Assembly: GCA_002794735.1 (NCBI GenBank)
Contig: NBAZ01000016.1
Span: 434,001-498,000 of the forward strand
Source of the DNA: Pyrrhoderma lamaoense
Lineage: Eukaryota; Basidiomycota; Agaricomycetes; Hymenochaetales; Hymenochaetaceae
Length of the DNA: 64,000 nt
Reading direction: 5' to 3'
Shown here one piece after another: positions 54,979 to 64,000 of this stretch. The notes beneath the pieces were generated by a model. The model had not been told where the DNA came from. It ran no database searches and was given only the letters and a program-made list of their open reading frames with translations. The translations under genes and the position numbers were made by a program. How positions within the stretch are numbered: the stretch's first letter is position 1; each line of letters begins with the position of its first letter.

Positions 54979-55836
54979 ATGGTTCGCTCGTCTCTCTCTC
55001 ATTCTCCTCGTCGTATTCAGCATGCTAACAGTCTACCATAGGGAGTCACCATTGAGACGATTACACCTGGAGACGGCAAGAACTTCCCCAAGAAGGGTGG
55101 TATGTACAAATTCATGTTGATGCCACAACGCTTTTTTCTTTCACCACAAGCGCCTTCTGTTCTGACTTTTATCATTAGACACTGTAACTATTCACTACAC
55201 TGGAACTTTGGCAGATGGCTCAAAATTCGACTCCAGCGTTGATAGGTGCGTTCAGCTTATCCTACTTCAGACACAGGAAACAATTCTGACTTGTGATTCC
55301 GCTTCTTTACATAATTTTTCTGCAAATACGGATTCTTCTTCCTTTCTCACTCTAATGCTCGTGATCTCCTTCGTGTCTGATGGCTAACATTCCCGTGCCA
55401 CCCTTGATGTTGACTGTATGCTCATTCATATGGTCCGATCTAACATGATCGATTTCCGTTCCGTGCCGATCTTATTATCTGTGCATCTTTTATTTTATCC
55501 GACACATACTGCTGTGATAGACAAAAACCTTTCCAAACTGTAATCGGTGTTGGAAAGGTCATCAAAGGGTGGGATGAAGGTGAGCCAGAAAAGCACGATA
55601 TCTTTGAGCTTGAAAAGTTCAATCTTTCGCCTTAAGGTGTACCTCAACTTTCCCTCGGTCAGAAGGCAATTTTAACGGCAACTCCAGATTTTGTGAGCCT
55701 AGTCACTATTGAATCTGTATACTCACATGTGGCTTATACTCTATCTACTTAGGCTTATGGTGCACGTGGATTCCCACCTATAATCCCACCAGATGCAACA
55801 CTCAAATTTGAAGTGCAGTTACTCAGCATAAACTGA
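54979..55836 (+). CDS. FPR1: FKBP12 peptidyl-prolyl cis-trans isomerase
   Basis: Small cytosolic prolyl isomerase, the receptor for FK506 and rapamycin. Joining six short exons gives 108 residues, the exact usual size. The first coding exon is only the ATG (54979-54981), spliced to GVTIETITPGDGKNFPKKG. Then follow DTVTIHYTGTLADGSKFDSS, VDRQKPFQTVIGVGKVIKGW, DEGVPQLSLGQKAILTATPD and FAYGARGFPPIIPPDATLKF, ending EVQLLSIN. Ligand-pocket residues are kept: Tyr27, Phe37-Asp38, Val56-Ile57, Trp60, Tyr83 and Phe100. Introns start GTTCGC, GTATGT, GTGCGT, GTGAGC and GTGAGC and all end in AG. It shares the strand with CDK1 but is separated by 2.6 kb. Confidence 0.94.
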
Positions 55837-57176
55837 TATGTTGCTAGTGTCAGTGTCTTCGCTTTGGGTGTCCTAGTTTCACGTTTCTTGTTCTTCGCAT
55901 TTGATATACCGCATCCCCCATTCTCTGTATGTCTCTTTCTGTAGCATGTATGTACTTATCCAAGATTCTCTGTTCATTTGAATCGTTTATTCTGTGTCTG
56001 CTTAAGAGGCTTGCGGATTCCATGTGTACCATTAACCGTGATGAAGATGTACGAACTTGACAGACAGAGTGTGTAGTATGAACTGAGGGAACCATGCATA
56101 TGTTATTGCACATGCATGTCTTTACACTTGTCCTGAATGCATCTCAGTCCAGACTTATTGTCTGGTAAGCGTTAAAATGACTACAGTAACAATTGCAACA
56201 AACGCGCCGTGAATCATCTCCGACGTAATGCAATTCTGCATTCCTCGGATCGTTAGTCACATCATAGTGGATAATAGTACATTCCACCACTTATGATGAA
56301 TGATGGGAATTTAGGCAGATGTTTTTGTTTGTAGAAAAAATATGTGAGCCACATTAACAAATGATTATATTCAAAAGAGAGGAAAAGGTCCTGTAGTGGC
56401 CGCAAAATCAATTTTGTGCTGGTACTAGCGAGAATGTCACAAAGTGTCACTGATCCATTGATGATATCAATATTCTCCAAGTCACGCGTATGGCACACTT
56501 CGGAGCCAATTATGGTTTAGCTGTTTGATAGGTCTAGGCCTTAGTAAGCGAACGGCAACTTACTTTAACCATTTTATCCTGTGAATAATCTTTAGGCGCA
56601 GTTGATCCATCCCATAACCATCCGTATAAATTTGAATATTGCGTCTAACTTCGCTTTTTAGTCACCTTTCAAGAATTTTATATAGAATTATATCAAAACT
56701 AGCTCATTCGGTTTCATCTCTGATGTCGTCCTAAAGCCACTAGTGCCACTTGAAACAAAATTGGACATGAGCACGAAGAACGACAACGAACCTCTACGCC
56801 GTAAATTTACTGATAAAGGTAGCGAGTTTTCCCACCTTACCACAGCCGTTGCGCTTGAGAATCCCAGGCCCGTTACCTTTGCGACTTCGGAATTGAATAG
56901 ATTTTACATACACATCACCAGGTGATTCCGCAAATAGATTCAGGCAACAAAATATATTGGAGTAGACAGGACACCCACCCACCAACCTTACTCTCTTACT
57001 TCCACGATCTATTGCTTTGTTTTTGACTTGACGCTGGTTATGAGAACTCGAGGAACTCATTGGTTACTTTGACCCCGTGAGTTTAAAGCGCACTCATCAA
57101 ATTGTGGATCTATTTTTGGTTCTTACTTGTGACCCTCTAAAGCCTCAAGTCTCCACGCGTAGTCAATATCTCAGCC
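55837..57176. other. Intergenic region between FKBP12 and membrane-protein copy 2
   Basis: No gene confidently seen. An ORF at 56743-56925 (+) and overlapping minus-strand ORFs (56794-57060) have no family resemblance. Confidence 0.4.
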
Positions 57177-57826
57177 ATGTTTTCCACTTTACTGTCTGAA
57201 AGTCTTGCAAATCCTGAAGAGTATGTTGATGCTAGCGGCTCCCGGACGACCCAGAAAGGTGTGAATCCCACTCTTTTAAGTTACCGGCTTTCTATCTGTC
57301 TAAGCGAACTTGCGCAACCTTTTTTTTTCTTGGGTTTTGCATGGCAAACCTATAAATAGATGAATCTAAGGAGAGATCACACAAACTTAATGGGAGTAGC
57401 GCCAGCGTGTACTCCAAGCATCGACCAAAATCCCATCATGGACGCGGTTCGATAGGATCATTGTCAATATCGTCTCTTTCCTTCCTTCCTCGAGTCAGCT
57501 CTGACGTCTCAGGCCATGCGGTTCGAGATCGGTCTAAAGAGCGAGTTATCTTATTCGATCGGATCGTCTTTTTCTCGTTTATAGTCTGCATCTTACTCTT
57601 CTTTTATGCACTCTCCGGGTCCGGTGTTTCTTCAAAAACTGGTCAACCGGTGACCCAGGATGGAACACATCGATTTTCAGCACCTCATGAGGGTATAGAG
57701 TCACATGTGGACCACCTTGGTGTTGGTGTTGACCCGGAAGGTCAATTCACTTTTTCTCATGGAATTGGGCGTGTTGTACCGACCTTGGTGGTTACGGCGG
57801 AAAAACGGATAGAAACTTTGATGTGA
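57177..57826 (+). CDS. Uncharacterised single-pass membrane protein, copy 2
   Basis: Two exons: 57177-57258 (MFSTLLSESLANPEEYVDAS ... TTQK) and 57360-57826, joined in frame through a GT-AG intron (split codon giving Asp). The protein is about 183 residues. A basic Ser-rich N-terminus (YSKHRPKSHHGRGS, SKERVILFDR) is followed by one membrane helix (VFFSFIVCILLFFYA) ending in ALSGSGV, then a short hydrophilic tail with GVGVDPEGQFTFSHG and the end RIETLM. Shared with copy 1 (13307-14457): an aromatic residue before DR, Phe-rich helix with Cys at the same place, ALSGS directly after it, and DPEG followed by alternating aromatic/Ser. No signal peptide or known domain. It is shorter than copy 1 and appears intact. 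Function unknown. Confidence 0.68.
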
Positions 57827-58531
57827 CGAAGTTTATGAGATATTTTTTTTGCCTTCTTACTGAAGCTTTTTCTTAAGGGTTTGAAGGGGTTTGTGTAATT
57901 GTAACATATGACTGTTGTAGGTATATTTCCTACTTATGTACGAATATCCAATGTCGCGGATTTTTGGAAAATGCATATGTTCAAATGTACTTATAAACTT
58001 TCAAATCGGTGTATCGGTATCGTTAGTGGTTGGCAATCACAGTGAATTAAAGTACATGTACATCACATCATTATGTTAACATGTCCACGATGTTGATTTT
58101 CTCTATTAGCTTGGTCTATTCTTACGTCTATTAAGACACTAGCTTCGAGTTGCCTTCTGGATCATGGTTTGGTGTGTCTATCTGATCTGAACGGAGTCAA
58201 CACGCACAAAGAAATGGCCTATACATTGTACCTGAGCTACGGTCACGGCGAAAGACACCGGAATGATACATAAAAAAGGATATTGAATACCCCGAGGTCT
58301 TTTCGGGTATGACTTTTTCCTAAACGTATCCTTTGAAACGGAGGTTCCCTTAGGCGTAGATGCTTACAGGTAACTTTCGACGAGTTCGTTTTGTTGCTAT
58401 CAGTCGTAATATGTCAAGAAAAGTGAACGTATGAGTGATGTCTATCAATACGGCCAAACAATCAAATCTTGACGCCACAAGAGATATGTATAATATACCG
58501 AACGTTTTGATACGCATGTTGGTACTTCTTG
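57827..58531. other. Intergenic region before P450 pseudogene 3
   Basis: No gene recognised; AT-rich. Confidence 0.45.
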
Positions 58532-60449
58532 ATGATCTACATTAATGTCTCTTCAGGTGCATACGTTTTCTATCCCATTATGCATTTTTCTAGCATTTGT
58601 TACTACTTTTCTTTTCCTAAAAGTGGTATACAAAAAAAACAATGTAACTATCCTCCAGGTTCTAGGACGCTTCCTATAATTGGTAATTTGTTGGATCTTC
58701 CTACGGAGAAGGATACCATATGGCTATATTGGAGGAAATTCAAGGATTTGTATGGTATGTCTAGAGTCTAATTACATTAACACTGGGAGGTCTCATACGC
58801 ACATTACGTTTGTAGGCCCTATTAATTCAATCAGAGCATTCGAAAGAGTTATAATTGTCGTAAACGATGCGGATATTGTGATAGACTTACTTAATAAAAG
58901 GTCAAAGGAGTTATCGAATAGACCCCACTTGACTTTTGCTGGGGAGATGATTGGTTGAAATAAGGCGCCGCCTCATATGATGTACACAGAGAGTCTAGTA
59001 AAACATAGAAAGCAAGGGTGTTTCTTGCTTTAATCACCTCTTTGATACGGAGATATGATATTTTATTTTTCGGAATCTTGAAGACCCTACAAGGTTACTT
59101 AGGAATAAATACCTGTATGTTTTTGGCTTTATTTTTGCTTTTTCGTATCTACGGTAAAATCTAACATGTAATTTCAATAGATTAATGTGGGCCATCATGT
59201 TGAATCTGAATCTGGCTTATGGGTATAGTGTCGAGTACGAGGTCGCTGACCCTCTTTATGAGAATCTTGAGCGAGTGACAGCAGAAGTTTATCGCGACTG
59301 AACCGGGAAGGTGGCTGGTCGATATTATCCCAATTTGTGAGAATTCTGTGGTTGGTGTTTCGACACATGACGTTCAATCTACATCTCTCATTTAGTACGT
59401 TAAGTACCTGACTAAGTACCTGACTGGGTACCAGGGATAAAGTTCAAGTACATCGCTGAGCGCTTCGAACGAAATTTTTTTGCAACAGTTGAAGCCCCGT
59501 TTTCTTTCGTTAAGGAACGCATGAGACTCGGGTATGTGCGGCCTTCGCTTAGTCTCCCTGGTTCTAGACAATAAAAACTTGTCTCGTGAGGAAGAAGATA
59601 TGACAAAGTGGACTGCCGGAATTTTTTTATTCTGCGGGTGGGGACACCGTGAGTGGTACACAAATATGGCCTTGGAGTATGCGATTATATTGAGAGATCA
59701 TGTTTTCATTAGTCATCCGCCTCCCTGTGGAAGTTTTTGTTAGCAATGGCACTATATCCTGAGGTTCAGATGTAAGCTCAAGCAGAGATTAACACTGTCA
59801 TCGGTTGAGAACGACTTCACACACTTGAAGACCGAGAGGATCTTATTTCAGTGCACTGATCAAGGAGATTGATCTTTGGAACACAGTAGCACCTTTAGGG
59901 ACTCCCATATGTAGCTTCAGAAGGTACCGGGTGTAATGGTTATTTCATCCCGAAGGGAGCAACTATAGTCACAAATATCAGGTATACCGCTTGTGCTCAT
60001 ATTATAAATCCCGTACTTTCCACCGTCAGCTCAACTAACACATCTCAGAGGAATGCTGCACGATCCTCAGTCATACTCTGACCCAGAGAAGTTCTCTCCC
60101 TACGATTTCTCATGTTAGAGGGTCAGATACCTGAGAAGCACCCGTCTACACTTGTATTCGGTGTGGCTTGTTGGGCTTGCCCTGGACGGGTTTTGCCGAG
60201 ACAACACTATATCCAAGCATAGCGACGTGTTTGACTGTCTTATGTATAGAGAAACGTCCTAGTTGTGAGCTGGAGGCGAAGCTCACGTCTGGTATTGTGA
60301 GTAGGGCTATGGACTTTGAGGTCGTGATAAAGCCTCGCAACCGACAAGCCGAGGCTCTGATACATCTAATTGAAGATGAGAATCCGTTGGAGAAGAGCTC
60401 TGCAGAAGATATTAGGGCTGAGTTTGCTAAGATGAAGTTTGATGTATAG
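58532..60449 (+). pseudogene. Cytochrome P450 pseudogene (copy 3, relative of copy 4)
   Basis: P450 blocks run in order with many stops and frame changes: NYPPGSRTLPIIGNLLDLP, IDLLNKRSKELSNRPHLTF, then a stop after GEMIG where copy 4 continues WNKAPSHM. Next come MLNLNLAYGYSVEYEVADPL, KFKYIAERFERNFF, MTKWTAGIFLF, YFIPKGATIVTN and the C-terminal LTSGIVSRAMDFEVVIKP. The ExxR region is damaged (stops within it), and the haem loop has degraded to FGVACWACPG near 60160-60185, with the arginine and spacing lost. It is clearly nonfunctional and shares many residues with copy 4, so it is a dead paralogue of that gene rather than of copy 1. Confidence 0.82.
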
Positions 60450-61568
60450 TTTTGGATGTGATTATAGGAATTATCTTGTTTATTGTTGAGGACTGAGTTG
60501 CTTTGAAGCGACTCTGGCCTCGGCCCTGAGAATATTATATACATGATAATAGACGTCATATCTGATAGTGACCGGATTGGATAGTTATATTTTACTAGTA
60601 TTATGTGAGACGTTCTCCTTTCCGTCTTGGAAAGGGAAAAGGGAAAATAAAACCTGAAAATTTGTCCTTTGTTTCAAGCATGGGGCTCTTATGGGAGACA
60701 CACTGTATTAGCTTATTCCATACTAGGAAAAATGAGTTAGTATTCAACTGTGGCTCAGTACGGCTTGAATATAATGCAAATGAGGCACCAAGATAGTACT
60801 CAGTTTGCAATAGCTCACGTTTCAGCTTTTTCGAAGACATGTCATTCGGAGGTTTTTCCTCTGTATTATATCTTGTATAGGGTATAACAAGAAAGAGAAG
60901 ACGGAAAGAAAGGGAAGAGGAAAAAGTATCAGAGAGAGTTATCATGTCAAGAATAGCACATGTCAAAGAACATGATTAGTTTCCCACAGGTACTCCCCCA
61001 AGAAAAAAAGAGAAAAAAGAGATTGCACATCTATCAGTTTATCTATCCTAAACTGATACACCATGCTATATTTGGTTTTATAACATGGAAGAAGATTGCT
61101 TCGTAATGGTTTTGTATCTAATATTTTACCTGCTAGTGTTACATGTTGTTCCGCGCTAACTACGCCATCAAGAAGTTAAGTGTTACTTAGTATCTCGCTT
61201 GATTTCTTCTACTATTTTCTTCGAAGACTATATCTGATGATATCATACTAAAATCAGCGTAAAAAAGACATGAAGTAAGATCATACTTCAAGTCAAATTA
61301 TCACTATTGTCACATCATGCGACCTTTATTGGCTCTTATTGTATTCCGTCTTCCAATCAACTATGCACATAGAGCGGAGGAACTAGACCTTATATATACA
61401 AAACACGCATTCTTATGTCTGAGTACTCTGTCTTGAGGCACTATATGTAATTCCCACTGTCAGCATGTCAACGTCACCTGAGTAGAAATATCATCGAAGG
61501 AGGTATATACTTAAAGGTATGCCCAAGCTGCTTGGTGTGCTAGGTACGATACTTTTTGTCACTTACCA
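60450..61568. other. Intergenic region between P450 loci 3 and 4
   Basis: No gene recognised. A short run of open frame at 61519-61568 starts with ATG but is out of frame with the P450 anchor. Confidence 0.4.
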
Positions 61569-63425
61569 ATGTGCCTTGGGTCAGTCGCACCCTTTATCAA
61601 CGTTGCGCTAGTAGCGGCAGTGGTCTTCTTTCTATCTAAGCTACTCTTTGGAAAGCGACGTGTCTATCCACCGGGTCCTAAGCCACTCCCAGTTATCGGT
61701 AATATACTGGATCTTCCAAGAGAAGATGATAAGGTGTGGTCATACTGGAAGAAGTTTACTGACTTATATGGTGACGTCTACTTTCATATAAGGGGCTATA
61801 TCCCAGCTCATCACTACAAACTCAGGCCCTATCAGCTCACTTAGAGTGCTTAATAAGGTTCTGGTGATAATAGGCGATGCAGATGTAGCATCCGAGCTAC
61901 TTGTTAAACGATCTAAGATATTTTCAGACAGACCATCTTTGACGTTTTCTGGTGAAATGATTGGTTGGAATAAAGCACCTTCTCATATGAACTACTCGGG
62001 CGTCTCTTAGAGCATAGGAAGCAATACCATCAGATTATTGGGACAAAGGATAGTATCTCTCGCTTTTATCATATTCAAGAACTGGAAATGCACCACTTTC
62101 TCCTCCGGGTCCTGGATGATCCTTGAGTCTTAGCGAGAGTATTAATCTGTGAGCCAGTCTTACAGTACATTCATCTGAGAAAGTCTAATTGGATAACTAT
62201 AGATTACTAGGTGCCGTCTTGTTGAATGTTGCATATGGGTACAATGTCGAGCATGAGATATCCGACCCTCTTATTGCCTTCCTCGAACAAATAGCAGGAG
62301 AAGCCTCTGACTCTTTCGAGCCCGGAAGATGGATGGTTGATGTGCTCCCCTTTTGTATGGGAAAGACTGTTTGATATCATACAGTGTACTAATGCATCTT
62401 TTTTAGTACGTTATATTCCAGATTGGATACCTGGAGCAGAATTTAAGCGTATAGCTGCGCGGTGGAGGAAAAATCTTTCTTCAGCAATTGAAATTCCTTA
62501 TTTGTTTGCGAAAAGAAATATTAACTCGGGGAATGCTTGTCCATCATTAGTGTCAATGCTCCTAGAAGATAGTGATTATAAAGAAGAGGATGTCATTAAA
62601 TGGACTGCCGGGATTCTTTATGCTGCAGGAATCGATACAGTGAGTATTATCGAGTCTCATCGTATATGTTTTGAACTGATAATATCTCCTATAGACCTCT
62701 GCAACGTTACAAAAATTCTTTTTGGCCATGGCGTTGTACCCTGAGGTACAAGCTAACGCGCAACGAGAAATAGACGGTGTCACTAGTGGAAAGCGTCTTC
62801 CTTCATTCGATGACCGGAGAGACTGCCGTATATCAACGCATTGATCAAGGAGATCATTCGATGGAACACGGTTGCTCCTGTCGGTTTCCCTCATGCTGCC
62901 TCAGAAGACACGGAGTATAATGGATACTTTATACCAAAAGGGGCAGCTATCATCACATATACATGGTAAACCGCTTGTTAGCTTCTGGTTTCACCTCTGC
63001 TCACTGTTGGGCAAATTATCAGGGGAATGTTACATGACCCTAAGATATACTCTGATCCAGAGACTTTCAATCCTGGGCGTTTTCTTGATACCAATGGCAA
63101 TATACCAGAGAAAGACCCATTTTCGCTGGTCTTTGGTTTCGGCCGCCGTGTTTGCCCTGGTCAAGAGTTTTCGATAACTTTGATTTATCTTTGTGTAGCA
63201 ATGTGTTTGTCGGTGTTCAACATTGAAAAGCCTCCGAACAAGGACCTAAATGTGGATTTCACATCGAGTCTTGTAATCAAACCATTGGACTTTGAGGTAG
63301 TGGTAAATCCCCGTAGCGAAGAGGCTAGAGATCTTATACGTTTATCCAAAGATGAGCATCCTATCGTGAAGGGATCCGCTGGGGCGATCAAAGATCTTCT
63401 TGATAAAATGAAGCCAAAAAAGTAA
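61569..63425 (+). pseudogene. Cytochrome P450, copy 4, nearly complete with frame breaks
   Basis: ATG 61569 gives MCLGSVAPFINVALVAAVVF (anchor) and VYPPGPKPLPVIGNILDLP. Most blocks are well kept: VASELLVKRSKIFSDRP, GEMIGWNKAPSHMNYSG, HRKQYHQIIGTKDS, YIPDWIPGAEFKRIA, DVIKWTAGILYAAGIDT (I-helix), LIKEIIRWNTVAP (ExxR), YNGYFIPKGAAI, FNPGRFL, FGFGRRVCPGQEF with the haem cysteine (about 63133-63171), and the C-terminal EARDLIRLSKDEHPIVKGS. The frame breaks at 61998-62003 (GGG), around 62123-62130 and near 62822-62826, each by one or two bases. Either the copy died recently or these are sequence errors in a live gene; the preserved catalytic motifs leave both open. It is a close relative of copy 3. 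Confidence 0.72.
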
Positions 63426-64000
63426 CATTCTGTCTCATGATTTTTATAAATGTAGTTGTAGGTCAGTGTGTACATGAGCATACACGTGCAGTAAAAGCAC
63501 TTATTATAATTTTACTCAAAGAACGAAATCTGAAGTTAGCCGCTATTACAAGTCCTTCTATTGGTTACTCTTAATCGAGCTTGTTTACTAATAAGTTCAA
63601 TGTCAATATGACGTCAGATTCATAAGTATATCCGATAGACTGAAGGCTCTTGTTAACAGAAGGATCAACCTAATAAAGTGATAACACATAATTGGCTGAT
63701 GTTGTTGTTTCTTCATGTCCATACTACTTATCATAGGAGAGAGGTCCACATGAACTACCTGTACATGTCTTCAAATACCTGACCTTATTTGAAATGCCTA
63801 GAAATCAGGGAAGACTTAGTTCTGTATCGAAGACCAAGTCAAAATGGATTGGTGCAGCATTGGGTACTTACTGTATTAGCGAACCCTATTTACGATTACT
63901 GATATTTCATATCTTTGAGCGGAGTAAATTATTAATCTCCCGCTACATTGGAAGAAGCATGCCTCGCGAGTTACGAATAGTCTTTGGGGTTCCTTGATAG
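63426..64000. other. Right-hand flank, nothing recognised
   Basis: This is the 3' flank of P450 copy 4. A 67-codon ORF at 63794-63997 has no family resemblance and no splice evidence. Confidence 0.4.

Overview
The window is nuclear DNA of a filamentous basidiomycete, most likely an agaricomycete. Genes are cut by many short GT-AG introns (about 50-65 bases) on both strands. The gene content is fungal: a Zn2Cys6 regulator, a Skn1/Kre6-type beta-1,6-glucan protein, Mon1, CDK1 with a PSTAIRE helix, FKBP12 and cytochrome P450s. No rRNA gene, confident tRNA gene, CRISPR array or prokaryotic feature was seen. Exon limits were worked out by hand from splice consensus and family similarity, so they are approximate unless stated.

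Layout. 1-1088 (-): a CHFR-like RING ubiquitin ligase that runs off the left edge. 2049-3585 (+): a class I fructose-bisphosphate aldolase. 4931-10017 (-): a large Zn2Cys6 transcription factor with a fungal_trans domain. 10018-13306: no recognisable gene. 13307-14457 (+): an uncharacterised single-pass membrane protein with a second, diverged copy at 57177-57826. 16795-16965: a WD40 relic. 18184-19248 (-): a GNAT acetyltransferase. 19249-23473: mostly empty and AT-rich, with one possible esterase relic. 23474-24110 (-): the front part of a Ran-binding/FG-type protein. 24.1-28.2 kb: an intergenic tract crowded with simple repeats. 28249-34546 (+): a Kelch-BTB protein with a very long low-complexity tail. 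About 35.5-36.0 kb: a MITE-like element. 36219-38961 (+): MON1. 39595-42143 (+): a Skn1/Kre6-like protein. 42681-63425: four P450 loci in two related pairs (one intact, two clearly dead, one with several frame breaks), with CDK1, FKBP12 and the second membrane-protein copy between them.

How it fits together. The block mixes conserved housekeeping genes (cell cycle, protein folding, vesicle fusion, cell wall, glycolysis) with a fast-changing P450 family. No biosynthetic gene cluster is evident, because no backbone synthase is present. Many otherwise well conserved genes carry single-base frame breaks, often at short homopolymers. This pattern looks more like consensus errors in a draft assembly than mass pseudogenisation, and it should be kept in mind when judging gene integrity.

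The best candidate for something undescribed is the pair of paralogous membrane proteins, which share a transmembrane/ALSGS block and a DPEG motif. I recognise no known family for them.
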